DNA of 64,000 bases from Rosellinia necatrix (Eukaryota > Ascomycota > Sordariomycetes > Xylariales > Xylariaceae). The DNA lies in the NCBI GenBank assembly GCA_021209875.1, contig JAGYVD010000002.1, positions 3,100,001 through 3,164,000 of the forward strand, in the 5' to 3' direction. The notes beneath the pieces were generated by a model that saw only the letters and a program-made list of their open reading frames with translations, searched no databases and had not been told where the DNA came from. The position numbers and the translations under genes are program-made. Numbering within the stretch: position 1 is the stretch's first letter; each line of letters opens with the position of its first letter. Shown here piece after piece: positions 24,826 through 39,200 of this stretch.

Positions 24826-24874
24826 TTATATGAGCCTAGCGGCATGTTTAAGTTTTTTTCTTTCCTTTGCCTTG

Positions 24875-25145
24875 TGTCATGGCCCACAGCCATGATAGGT
24901 TCTGATTTGCCGAATGGATGGGTGGCCTGGCGGCCCCTGATTGGCTCCCCGGCTAGGTGGGTGCAAGTACAAGGTGGTAAATGCGGTAGGCCAGTCATGT
25001 AGTGAAAGGCCAGTAGTATGTACAAGTAGGAATCCTGGCCGTCGGCCCTGTTTATAGTTTTCTTCTTTTCTCAAATTTAGTTTTTCTTTCTAATACATAG
25101 GTATAGTTGGACTCTATACCAACTGCTGTTATTGCAGCCATCACA
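24875..25145 (+). repeat. Solo LTR of family F, little mutated
   Basis: These 271 bp align end to end with the two LTRs of element F. It starts TGTCATGG and ends GCCATCACA (TG...CA). It keeps C and G where the F LTRs have T and A, so it is closest to the original sequence. No internal sequence follows and no target repeat is seen (ccttg before, tgaaa after), so it may be old or have lost a flank. It starts 49 bp past the tRNA-Arg-like locus, consistent with insertion near polymerase III genes but not proof. Confidence 0.88.
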
Positions 25146-25270
25146 TGAAAAACTAATTAAAAGTGCTGGGCTATTTATTTATTTAGTTAATTAAAAGCTA
25201 TTATAGCTATAAGTGATAATAATCCTTTTTTTATAAAAAAACTTAGGTGAAGTTTTTAAATATGCAGAAC
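25146..25270. other. Island edge spacer
   Basis: A short AT-rich spacer lies between the solo LTR and the C1 transposon end. No gene. The run ttataaaaaaactta near 25230 resembles the complement of 10400-10425, probably by low complexity. Confidence 0.4.
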
Positions 25271-25462
25271 TGATACTTGCGCGTAGAAGAAGCGCTTATA
25301 TAAGCCCCTCGCTTGGGGTGCTATAGCCTGTAGCTATAAGCATAACTTAATTAGGCCTAGCCTTATATATATAAGCTTTAGCTTATATTTAAATAAAACT
25401 TTAGCTTAGCTTAGATTTGCTAATTTTTGATTTTTATAATATATATTTTATATTTTTATAAT
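25271..25462 (+). repeat. Left terminal repeat of C1
   Basis: These roughly 190 bp are shared with both ends of C2 (47935-48124 direct, 54258-54450 inverted). Key strings are gcgcttatataagc, gctatagcctgtagct, taacttaatta and ttatatatataagctttagc. It is the least mutated of the three copies and so the best guide to the element's ends. Confidence 0.85.
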
Positions 25463-28400
25463 ATATTTTTAAATTAATATTTTATAATGTTTTTTATAAA
25501 AATTAAATTAAACTATTAAATTTTATTTTTTAAAAATAAAATTATTTCTAACTGTTTTTATAAACATAAAAATATATGCTTGCTATTAAAAATATATTTT
25601 ATTTAAATAAACTAAACAAAAGCTTTTTTTATATTTAATATATTTATTAAAACTAAACATTATTTTTATTAATAATTTATTTTAAAAATTAAAAATTGTT
25701 TAAATAATATAACTAGCTAAAAACATTAGAAAAATTTTTATAAATATATAATAAAAATAAATAATAAGTTTAATATATATTTTTATATTTTAACTAATAA
25801 TAAAATAAACGTTATAAATTTTAAATTAATTATTTAATATAAATTATTTATTTTATTTCTTTTTTATATTATAGTTTATTTTATTAATTTATTAAGCTTA
25901 TTAATAATTATAAAATAAAAATATTTATATCTTTAAAATAATATTTTAAAATAAAAATAATTAAATAATAAATTAATAAAAAAAATAGTTAAATATTTAA
26001 AATTTAAAATAAAGCTGCTAGTTAAACTTAAAATTAAAAAACAGCAACTATTTAAAATAATAAGTTAAAAAAACTTTAAAAAGGTTTTTTAGAAAAAAAT
26101 ATTAATATTTTTAAAAAATAAGCCTAAACTAATATATTATTATTTATTTTTTATTTAAAATAATAAATAAATAAAAACTTTAAAAAAATATAAGCTATTA
26201 TATTAAATATGTTTAAAATAATAAAATAAAGCTTAAATTTAAAAAATAAAACTATGCTGTAATTTATTATAAAAAAACGCAACAAAAAAAAGAAATAACT
26301 TATATAAAAAAACTTAAATTAACAAATAATTAAATAATAAACTAAAAGCAGCAAAACAGCGTATTATTAAACTAATTATTATTTATGCAGCTTAAAAACT
26401 TTAAAAGATTTTTAAAAATATAAAAATAAAAACACTTGTTAATTTAAACTTATTTAATTATTTATTAAACTTTAATTATAATATAAATAAAACAAATAAA
26501 TAAAAAAATATAAACAAAAAGTTCTAACTTATTAAATATTTAATTTATGGTATAATAATTTTAACGATTTTAATATAATAATAAAAAAAAATATTATTTT
26601 TATTAATATATATTTTTTGTAAACCGTTTATTTGTATTTTAAATATTTTTATAAAACTAGTAATATTATAAATAAAATAATAAGTTAAGCTTTATTATAT
26701 ATATAAAGCTATATTATAAAAATATAAGCTAAATAATTAAAATAATACAGCAATATTTTATAATAAACGCTAGGATAGCTATTTATAAATTTAAAGCTAA
26801 TTATTTAATATTTTATAATATATATTAAGACTTATATATTTTATTTTAATATATATAAAAATAATTAAAATATATACATGCTATAAATATTTTAAATATT
26901 AATAATAGCAAATAGTATAAAATAATAGCGTAAATTTATAATAATATAAAATTAAAATGAAATAGTTTTTAAAACTATTTTTTAAAATTAATAAATAAAA
27001 AATATATATTTAAAATTAAAAAGTTAAAAAAATCTATAAATTTTAACTAAAAAATAATCAGCAGACAAAGAAATATAGCGTACTTTATATAATTAATAAG
27101 TTTTAATATTTAAAAGCATATATATTAATTTAGGTTTTTTAAAAAATAATAATTATTTTAAAATTAATTAAAAATTGTTTATATAACTAATTAAAAACAG
27201 TACTAAAAAACAATAATAAAACTAATAACGTTGTAACAGTAGTAAATATAACTATAATAATTAATATAATTAAAAGTAATAAAATAATTAATTATTTAGC
27301 TTTTTAAAAAATATAAAAATTATAGAAACTATAACTCTAATAAAAGCAATTAATAGTTAAAAATAATAATTAATGTAATAGAAATAATTATAATAATAGA
27401 AATTATACGCATAATTAAAATAATTAAGTTTATTTTTTAAAAAACTAATAAAAATTAATTAAACTATTATTTATTAAAAACAAAAATAATATATTTAAAG
27501 CGTTATATTAGCTAATAGCAGACTTAATATATTATTAATACTATAAAAATTTATTATTAATAATAAAAAATTTAATATTTATATAAATATAAACTTAACA
27601 TCTGTTTTAAAAATTATATATATTATTCTTATTTAATTTAAAAAATATATATATAAGTATTATATTATATTAATATTATTTTATAATTTATTTTTAAATA
27701 TTTATAATATTATAAGCAAGTTAAAAAAGTATAATAAAAACGTAATAATATATTTTAAGCAGAAAATTAAATAAATAAAAACTGCAAATTATTTATAAAA
27801 TGCTAAAAAATATAAGGTATAAAAAAAGCTTTTATATATAATATAAAAAAAAGAAAAATATATGTGTATTATATCTGGTTAAAATTTAAAGTGTAAAACT
27901 TTAAAATAAACAAAAAATAAAAATATATATTAACTTAGGCATAAATATAATATATATTAGCAGAGCTTTTTAAATATTTTAAAACATATAATAAAAAATA
28001 CCATAAATTTTTTAAAATATTAAATTAAAACTGATTAAATTTAAAAATAAAGTAAAGTTCTGTTTATTTATAAAAAACTAATAATAAAAAAACTAATAAA
28101 ATAAAAATTATATAAAAAAACTAAAGAATAAAAAACTAAAACTTAACTTATTTTTAAAATAATTTTTTTTATATTAAATAATTATAAGCTATAAAACTAA
28201 CATAATTTAATTTTTAATTTTAAATAAGTTTTAATTAAAATTTGATATTTAAGCCTAAAAATATAAATATATAAAAAAAATAAAAAAAAAAAATTTTAAA
28301 ACAAAAAAAGCTTATATAATTATTAAATATAAAGCTTTATTTATTAATTATAATTTTAGCTTTTTATATTAAAAATTATTTTAGCAGCTATAAATATAAC

Positions 28401-29474
28401 TATTAACGCAAAAATATTATATATTATATAAATAATTAACATATTTAAAAACATATTATAATTATTAAAACCGCTAAAATAAACATAATATAAAAAATAA
28501 AAATTAAAGCTATTTTATTATAACTATAAAAAGTTTTAAATATATTAGCAGTTGCTGCTGCAGCTATAATTGCTAATATAAATAATAATATAAAGCTATT
28601 TTTAATAATATTTTTATATTTATAAAAAAAAGCTTTTATAAATATTTAATTAAATTAATATATTAATATATTTTTATATAATATGCTAATATTAAACAAA
28701 ATTATTAATGTTATAAAAGCTTATCTAGCTATGTTTTATTTTAAAACGCTGCTTATAAATATTATAAAAATATAATAAACTTTTTAAACAACAAAATAAA
28801 AATATATTAATATTAAAAATAACACGTTTTAAAATCTTTAAAGTTATATTTATATTAAAAATTAAACAACTTATAAATATGCTAAAATAATTATTTTTAT
28901 AAATATATATATATATGCTAAAAAATAGCTAAAGCTTTTAATATTTAGCAAAATAAAAAATAATTAATATATTAATTAAATAATAATTAAAAGCTTTTTT
29001 ATAGAAAATTAATAAAATTAAAATCTTTAGCTTATATGTTATATATATTTACTTAGTTATAAAAATATAGATTTTTTAATAAATTTTATAACAACTTTTA
29101 TAAAAAAAACATATAAAATAAATTAATAAACTAATTTTATTTATATATTTTATATTTATAATATAATAATTAATATTAAATAAAACAAGATTTTTAAATA
29201 TAATAATATAAAAAGCTAAATAGTTATAAACTTATAAAATTTTAATAAAATAGCTATGTTAAACAACTATTTATTATTATTATAAGCAGAAGTGATTAAA
29301 TTTTTAAAAAGAAAATATTTTATAATTATTATTAATATAATAATGTTTTTTATTAGTTTTAATATATTTAGATTTTAAAACCAGCTTATAATAATAAGCT
29401 TAAAAAATAAAAAATACTAGGTTATAATAATAAAATTCTATAATTTTTTAGCTTATATATAATATTATATAAAT
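25271..29474 (+). mobile_element. TIR transposon C1, left part
   Basis: It matches the complement of C2 (54450 down to about 50050) along its whole length, for example 25560-25800 against 53930-54140 and 28390-28600 against 51010-51240. It starts with the same terminal repeat as C2. The copy breaks at 29474, where LTR element D is inserted, and resumes at 45246. The first 130 bases keep fairly high G+C, the rest is RIPed. No coding frame survives, so the superfamily is unresolved. Confidence 0.85.
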
Positions 29475-29786
29475 TGTTAGAACTATGGCAATTGGTCATA
29501 GTTATTTATAGCTGTTATATGTGCATATGTTTTGTACAAGCATATGGCATACATGTTATATATATATATACAGCGTGTATGTTTTATATATAAAACAAGC
29601 TATATTATCGCTGTTATTTTAATAGGTTGTATGCTAGCAGAATTTTTATATAAAACTTAAAGTAATATTATATATAATAATTACTTAAATAAAATTATTA
29701 AATATAATAAATATTATATAATAAAAATTATATTTTATTTTATACGTAAATAATATATATATTATATATATAAAGCTTATTTAATA
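29475..29786 (+). repeat. Left LTR of element D
   Basis: It has 312 bp, begins TGTTAGAAC, and ends ttaata where the right copy has ttaaca. It is less mutated than its partner in the first 150 bp: the first 27 bases differ only by G/A and C/T changes. It keeps an alternating stretch gtgcatatgttttgtacaag around 29521-29540. Confidence 0.9.
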
Positions 29787-32700
29787 TTAATTAGTAGTTG
29801 CAGAATATAATTATAAATTAGCAAAAATAAAAATAAAACGCGTTTAAAATTTAATAAATTTAAATAAGTTTTTATATTATATTTTAAAAATTTTGTTTTA
29901 TATAAACAAGTTATTTTTATATAATAAAAGCTTAAAAAATTAATTTTAAATATTTATATTTTTATATGTTTTATTATATTTTAAAGTTATAATATAAAAA
30001 TTAAATATTAAAAATAATAATATATAATTATATAAAACTATTTGTTATATAAAACTAAATAATATATAAATAAACTTTTAAAAACTTGTTTATTAATTTA
30101 TTATTAAAACTTGTTTATTTATTTTTAACGTATTTTTAAAATAATTTTAAAATAATTATATAATAAAAACAACTTTTTATTATATGCGATAATATTAAAT
30201 AATATAATAAAATCGTAGCAAACTATAAAATTAATAAACATATTATATAAAATATTATTAATATATAATATTAAAAACAAAAGCTTAATATTATAACTGC
30301 GATTATAATTATATTTAATATATAAGCAACTTGTTATATTTTAAAATATAAATATTTAAATATAATTAGCCAGGTATTATAAAATTATATATTAAAAATT
30401 TTAAACTATAAATATATTAAATATAAAACTAGTTTTATAAGCTGATTTAATAAAAGCTGCTTAATATATTAAATAAAAAAACATATAATTTAAAAATAAT
30501 AATAATTTTATATAAACAGTTAAGCTTATATAAATTTTTTAAAAATAATATATATTAAATAAACTAAAACGTTTTTTGTTTATATTTATATTAATATTTA
30601 TATAAATATTTAATATATTTATTTTAAACTAATAGTTTTATATAAATATAAATAATATAAATATTTTATAATTTAAAATATTATTTAATATATTATAACT
30701 AAAATTAATATTTAATATATGTTTTAAAGTTTAAAAAAAACTAATAAATTATTTATATAATTTATAATTAAATATAAATATATTTTTAATTTAATAAACA
30801 AATATATAATATTTATAAAATATAAACTAAACTTTTAATTAGTTTATAAATATTTTATTATATATTATTTTTATAAACTTTTAAACAACTATTATATATA
30901 TATATAATATTTAACCTAATTTTAATAAATATATTTTTAATTTTTTTTTTAAAACATATAAAACAGAAATATATTTTTAATAAATACGCTATTTTTAAAA
31001 ATATAAAAAAAAAAAACTATTTTAGCAAGCCATATAATTTATTATATAATAAAGCACAGCTGTTTATTAATTTATATTAACAACTAAAAATAATAAAAAC
31101 TAATATTATGTTATTTTTTAATTATATTAAAAAGTCTGGCTAAAAACTTTTATATATATAATATTAAATTAAATAAAACTTAAAATAAAATTTATTATAT
31201 AATAAATATTTATTTTAATATAAATATAAACTACAGCTAATATTAAGCTGATTAAATTAATATTATTTTTATATAAATAAAATAAAACAATTTAAATCTA
31301 GCTATATATAAAATATTAAATTTAATAATTATTAAACTAGTAAAAATATAGCAAGTTTTAAAACAAACTATTAAAATAAAATCTAGCTAAATATAATTAT
31401 TATATAAGCATATTAAAACAAATTAAAATTAATAATACCTTTTATCTTTTAAAACTTATATATAAAAGCTTTTTGCTAATTTAAAAGCATGTTTATAAAT
31501 TATAAATAAAAATAAAACAAAACATTTTATATTAAAAATAAATAACGTTTATTTTACCAGCTAAAAATATAATTAAAATAATTATATAAAAATTTTTAAT
31601 TTAAAATATATATAAACTTTTAAGCTAGTTTAACATATAATAAAACTTTTATAACTTAAAAACAGCTTAATTATAACGCTTATATAAATAAAAATATTTT
31701 ATATATAAAAAACAAGCTATTAATTAATAAATTATAAATTTTAAAAAGCCTAAATAAAAAGCATATATTTTAACTTATATAAAATAATTTTTATCTGCTT
31801 TTATAGCTTAATAATTTTTAATATATTTTATAAAATATAAAAAATATTTTAAACTAAACTTAAATAATAATAAAAAAATTAATAATAAATAAATTATATA
31901 GTTAATTTAGTTTTTAATAAATAATATATTTATATACTATATAATAAAAAAAATATTTAAAATTAAAAAGAAATGTTTTATTTAATTAATTTATATTAAG
32001 CAATTAATATTATATAAAATATTAAAATAAACTATAAAATATAAATATTTTAATTATTAAATAATAAATAAAGTATAACTAAAATATATATTTAAATAAA
32101 TTTTTATATAAGCTAAATAAATAAAAAAACTATTTTTATATAATTTAAAAATAAAAAACTATAATTTTAATTAAAATAATTAAAATAAAAAACGTTTTAA
32201 TATAATAATATATTAAATTTTAAATATTCTAACACTGTTTTTATTTTTTTAAAAATATAAACTGTTTATAAGCTTATTTTAATAATATAAAAACGTTATT
32301 ATATAATAAAATAAAAAATTATATTTATTATATATAAATAAAAACATTTATTTTTAATATAAACTTTTAAAAAGCTAAAATATATTTTATTAAAATAAAA
32401 CTAAAACGTTTATATTGCTGCTTTAAATATTTTTATATAAAAAATTATATAAGCTGTTAAATTATATAAAATATAATATAAATTATTTAATTTTAAAAAA
32501 GTTTAAAAGTTTTATTATTACTGCTAGTTATATAACTAAATATTAAAACGTTTTAAATTTTTAATTAAAAATAATTATAATTTTAATTATAAAGTTATAA
32601 TATATATTATATAAATAAATAATAAATAAATATTTTATATTATTAATGTTATAATATTATTTTAAGCGGCAACATTTTTAAAATTTATATTTATATTCAA

Positions 32701-33075
32701 CGTTTAAAAATATTATATAAATATTAGATTAATATATATTAAAAATTTTCCGATTATATTATATATAATTTTAATATAAATTTTTATTAAAAAATTTAAA
32801 AACTAAGCTAAAATAATTAATATATAATATTATATAATGTTTATTAAAACTTATTAAATAATAAACAAAATTAAACAAATATATAAACTATTTTGCTGTA
32901 TATATAATATATTAAAAGCAGAAATTAAATATTATATAAAACAAAAATTAATTTTATAAATAGCAGTTAAAACTTTAAATAATACCGCAAGTTTAAACAA
33001 ACTAATATTTATTTTATAAATATTTAAAACATATTTTAAAATTAACTAAGATTTACTTTTTTTATTAAATATTAT

Positions 33076-33258
33076 TAACACCGTCAGGAAGGGGGGCTCT
33101 TTATCTAGCTAGCAAAGCTAGCTAGATAAGGATTGTGTAGATTAGATAAGGTACTAGCCTAAGGCTTCTGGTCCCTGCGGGACCAGAAGCTTTTTTTTTT
33201 TTAATTCTATATTACATTTTTATAGACTTAATTATACTATTTTTAGTAAACTTTATTA
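33076..33258 (+). repeat. Left LTR of element B with two perfect hairpins
   Basis: It contains a 13-bp-stem, 3-loop palindrome at 33101-33129 (ttatctagctagc/gctagctagataa) and a 12-bp-stem, 3-loop hairpin at 33164-33190 (gcttctggtccc/gggaccagaagc), with a G run (33091-33096) near the start. Both hairpins recur in the other family A LTRs. Confidence 0.88.
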
Positions 33259-33260
33259 AA

Positions 33261-33272
33261 TAATGCGGTAAG
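33261..33272 (+). other. Possible primer-binding site of element B
   Basis: The string taatgcggtaag lies two bases inside the LTR. The sister element has tagtgcggtaag at the same place (complement of 14271-14282). Both fit an original TGG start changed by G-to-A mutation, as expected for pairing with a tRNA CCA end. The tRNA was not identified. Confidence 0.4.
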
Positions 33273-36200
33273 TCCTATAATTATACAACTTTATATTTTA
33301 GTTTTTTTTTTGTGTCGGCAGATAAAGCACGCTTAGTTTTTTAATATCTGCGTGTATTTAACCCCTGATATAGTTTTTTTTTATATTTTAAGTAGCACTG
33401 TTTATAAAAAAAGTAAAATTGCTAGCTTTTAAGCTTAACTATAGCTAGCAAGATTTATTAATTTTTATTAATTTATAAATTTAATTAATTAATTAATTTA
33501 ATATATTCCGCGTTAGCCTGTTGATTATTTTATTTTTATTAATATAAAAAGCAAAGAAATATTATAATAATAGTTAAGTTTAACTTTATATTATATTTTA
33601 AATAGTTTAAGTTATTAGTTGTTTATATATTATTATATCTAGCTATTAATATATTAAAATAATTTGTTGTTTTTTAAACTTTAATTATTTTAGTATTAAA
33701 TGTTTAATAATTATAGTATTACAATTAATTATTTTTTAAACTTTAATTAATATTATATTTAAATAGTAGTAATTATATATTTTAAACGTAATTATTATTA
33801 GCTTTATTTTTTAAAAGCTTATGTTAAATTTTTAACAAGTATACAGGTTTTTAATATTATTTGATTTTATTTTTTATTTTATTTTTAATTTTAAAAATTA
33901 ATTTTGTTTTAAAATATATATATATAAATATAAATTTATAAAATAATTAATAATATTTATTAAATTAATTATAAAATAATTTATATATATTTATTTTATT
34001 ATTAATTTATTTAATAATTATTAGCATATTAAAACATAAAACCGACTTAAATTTTTAATATTTAAAAATTTAAAATAGTTTTAGTAATTAAAAATTTAAT
34101 TTTAAAGCTTATAAAAGCAGAAAAAATTTTAGTTTTAATATAGTTTAATTTAAGCTATTAGTTTTAAAATAATATAAAAAAACATTATTTTTACTAATAA
34201 AACTTAAGTTTATTAAATTAATATTTTTTAATTTATATAAAAATTAAAAACTAAAATTATAAATATTAAATATTTTATATTAAAAAAAAATATAATTTAA
34301 AATAAGTTTAATAATAAGTTTAAATTAAATAATAATAAAAATTATAAGTTTATATTTTAAACCTGTTTAAAAAATAATATAAAGTTAATAAAAGATTTAA
34401 TAAAAATTTTAAAATTATTGTTTAATTTAAAGCTAAAAAATAATGTTTAATAATTATAATAATTTTTTAATTTTTTAAAAAAATAAATAGTTTTAAAAAT
34501 TATATCGTTAAAAATATAAATAAATTATTATAATAGTAATAATTTAAATTATAAAATTAAAAGTTAAAATTTAAATTAAACAGGCAAGCTTTTAAATTGT
34601 TTATTTTAGCTATAAACTTTCTGCGGAATTAATATAACAAATTAAAAAATAATATAATTAAAACAAAAAAGCATGCCGAAAATATAAAAATAATAAAAAC
34701 AGTTAATTAATTAATATAATAACTAAAAAACGCTAAAATGCTGGCAGATATAAGGACTTTAGTTTTTAAAGCATTTTATTGCGCTGCTAATTAATTATTT
34801 AAAGCTGTATTAAATATAATTAAATATATAGCAGTACTGCTTGTTTAATTTTAATATTTTAGTTATTACTACCTAACTGCAGTTATATTAGTACTAAAAC
34901 TATTATTTAAATTATTTATTTTAATGCTTTTAATAAAATTAATATAAGTTTTAGTAGTAGCACTAGTATTTATTATTTTAATAGTCTGCTTTAAAATATA
35001 AGCTGTATACTTATTAATAAAAGCTTTATTTATTAAAATAATATAATAACGTATAAAATTTCTTATTTTATATTAGTTTAAATATAATATATTTATAATA
35101 TTTTTACTATAATATTTTTAAAACTGTAATATTTAATAAATAATAAAAACCTATTAAAACTATTTTTAATAAACAATAATTTTAACGATCTAAATAGCTT
35201 AAATATAAATAATAAAAAAAAGTAGAAAAAACCTTTAAAACAACTTTTTAATTAAAAAGGTTAAAATAATAAAAATAATTATAAATATAAACAAAAGATA
35301 ATTAAAAAAAAATATTAAATATTTAATAGCTTTGCTTTTTATTATATAATAATTATATAAAATAAGCCGATATTAGCTAGTTTAATTTAAAAAAAAATAA
35401 AAACAATATAAAAATAATAGCTAATAAAAATAAACTTATTTTTATTAATATATTCTGTTTTATAGAAAAATTAATTTATTTTTAAAAATTTAAAAATAGC
35501 AGAACAAAATATTTAATAAATTTTAATTATGTTTTAAATATTATTAAAAAACTAGCAGTTTTATAATAAAATAATAAGCTAATTATTAATAAACAATTTA
35601 AGTTTAAAATATAAAAGTTAAATATTATTTTAAATAAAATAATTATTTAATTTTATATATAACCTGTTATAACAATAAAATGTTGTATTTAAATTAAATT
35701 ATTATTAAAAATATTATATAATAAAATGCTGCTTTTATTACATTTATATAAAAAAACTAAAATATGTTCAAGTTATAAAAATTTTAAACGCTAATAATAA
35801 AATTAATATAATATTATAATTATAATATAAACTAGCATAAACTTTAAAATTAAGCAATATTTTTTAACGCCTGATATAAAAATATTTTAATTAAATATAT
35901 AACTTAAGTTGTTAAAATAAAGCTTTTTTAATAACAGCAGCAAAAATAAATATCTACAAGTTAAAAAAGTAATAAAAACTATAATAGAAAGTTTAATTAA
36001 AAAATAAGCAGCAAAAAAATATAGATTAAAATAAAAATAAAAATAAAAAAAAGTAATATAATAAGAATAAAAAAAAAAGCTGTAAGCTTAAATAAAAAAA
36101 AAAAAGTAATAAAAAAAAAAACAGCTGGAATAAACGCAGAAATAAATATAATTACTATTAAAAAAAACGCGTTAATACAGCTAAATTAAATTTGTTAATA

Positions 36201-39200
36201 TTAAACGTAATATTATTTTATATTTTATTTAGCTTTAAATTAAATAATAATAAAACGTTTATTATAATTAATTATAATTAATTATATAAATATTATAATC
36301 AGGTGTTTAATTTAACGTATAACTAAGGTTAATATATTGCATGTTATACTAAACGTCTAGCTAAATATATTTAAAATATATTATTTTTAATTAAACGTAT
36401 TTATAAATAATATAATATATTGTTTATATTATATAATATACTGTTTTAATATTTATATAAATATAATTATTTTAATATTATACCAAGGAATTATATTAAA
36501 ATTGTTTTTTTAGCTAAACTAATTAAAAATATAATAATAGAAAAATTGCGAATTTTAAACAAAAGAACAAATTAATTATACCGTTAATTTAAAAATATTT
36601 AAGAGGTTATATAATTTTAAAAAATAAAATTAAAAAATAACAATTTTTATATTTTAAAATTATTATTAAAAATTTATAAATAATAAAAATATTATTATAA
36701 GTTTAAATATAAGTTATATTAGCTTAATAATAATAAAATAATTATTAAGCAAATTTAAACATATTTTTAAAAATAAGCAGGCTAGATTTAAAAAATAAAA
36801 ATAGTTAAATTAAATATAAATAAAAAGCTATGTTAAAATTTTATATATTAAGTAATAACGATTATAAATTTTATAATTATTAAAATTTATAAACATAGTT
36901 TAAATTATAAAAAAAAAAAATTAAAATATTATTAAAAAGCAACTTTTAAATATTTACAGAGTTTTAATCGATTATAGTTTAAATATAATTATTTCTATAA
37001 ATATTAAAAATTTTAAAATATTTTTTAAATATTTTTAAAACAAATTTATATATATATAAAATAATTTTAGCATAAAAGTTATTTTAGCGCTTAAAATATT
37101 AATATTAGCACTAGTTAAATATAAACTATTATTTAAAAATAAAACTTTATATTTAAACTATTATAAAAAACAGTATAATAGTTTTAATTAAATTTATAAC
37201 TTTTTAAACGTAATAATTATTAATCTGTTTTTAAAACTAAAATTATTTTTAAAAACATTTAAATAAATATAATTTAAAAATAATTATATTAAAAATTAAA
37301 TATTAAAAATATATAAATTTTTTTTTAAAAGCTGTAATAATAGCTGCAGGTTTAGCGGCAGTTAAAGCTATAAATATAACTAATATATTATTAATTAATA
37401 CCGGCTTGCTGCTTAATATGTTTTAAAACATTTTATTAATTATTAATTTTAGCATTTTTATATTTAAAAAAATATATATATATTTTTAATAATTTTAAAT
37501 TATTAAACGCGTATTTATTAGTAGATTTTATATTAATAATTTTATTATTGCTGCTATTATTATTAATATGTATTAAAGTTATAACGCGATTTAAAGCTTG
37601 GATTTAATTGTAATAAAAATTAGTACGATTGCTAAAATAATTAACGCGTTAGAATAACATAATATTTTTTTAGCGGGCTTTTTTTCCGACAAGGTTTTTA
37701 ATATAGCTAACGTAATTAGCAGAGCAAATATAACTAGCGTAATTTATATAATAGAAATGCTTATAATAAAAACAGGTAAATAATTAAATAAAGTATTTAA
37801 GCTTAAAATTTAAAAAGTTTTATTAATATTAAATATAAAAAAGCTTAGTAAAACAAATAAAATTAAAGTTTTAAATAAATAATTTATTTATATAAAAAAG
37901 ATATTATAACGCTAGAAATTTTAAGTTGTTATAAAAATATTTGATATTTAAAAAATTAAAGCATTATTAATATATTACAGAAAAAACAAATAAAAATGTT
38001 TTTAATTAATAATTAGAAATAAATAAAATTAAATTTTTAATTATATTTTTTAACGCATACGATTAAAAAGTAGTTAATATAATATTTAATAAACTTTATA
38101 AATAAAATAAAATAAAATAAATTAATATTTTTTTTATTTATATATTTAATTTTATTATATAGCTTATATAAAAAAAAACTATATTTACGTTTAATAGTTA
38201 ATTTATAAGTTTTAAATAAAATAATTGTTTTAAATAATTATTTATTGTTATTATAATTTATAGTTATTATTTTAATTAAAAAAAAATATTTAATTATTAT
38301 AAATATAACTGTTTTTTTATTAATTTATAGTTTATTTTAATTATTAAAACCGATTTATAATAATAAGTTTTTAAAAACTAAAATAATTAATAATAGTTTT
38401 AATAAGATTTTATAACATGTTTATATATGTTTAAAGTTATATAAATAAATTACTTTGCTTTTATAAATATTATTATAAAGCTTTTATTAATAATATTATT
38501 ATTTTTTAAATTTTAAAATAAATTATTTAGCTTATTTATATAATATTTTTATATTGTTTAATAAAAAAGAATTTTTTATTTTTAAAAAACTTTGATTATA
38601 TATTTTTTATTAAACTGCTAAGCTTTTAAATAAATGTTTTAAGTTTTTAATAATAAAAACAATTAATAATATTTAAAACTTTAAATTTTAAATTAATTAA
38701 AAGTTTTAAAATAATATTTAAAAAGTATAGGATTTTTTATATATTATTATTATATTATGTTAAAGTTGCAGAATTTTTATAAAAATATAAAACAGAACTA
38801 TTTAATAAAAATATAAAATAAAATAATATAAAATTAATAATTATAACAAGCGTTAAATATATTATTAGTTTATATATTTTAAATTAATTATAGCTAAAAT
38901 AAAATTATTTAAAGCTTTTAAAACTTAATATATTTATATATTATATTTTATTATTATAATTTTATAAAAGTATTATATATATAAATAAATAGCTTGTTAA
39001 AAAAGCTTTAAAATAATATTGTTTTATATTAAAAATAAATATATATAAAAACAAAGATTAATAATTTAAATATATAAATATTGCTAGTAATATTTTTAAG
39101 TTGCTATATATTATAACTAAAAATAAAATATAAACTTTTAAGTTAAAAATAGCTTATATAATTTATATATATTAACGTTTATAAATTATAATTAAAGCTT

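Noticed and set aside
25216..25270. Inverted piece of element F interior beside the solo LTR
   Set aside because: The resemblance to the complement of 10380-10430 is about 40 bases of mostly A/T, too weak to separate from chance.
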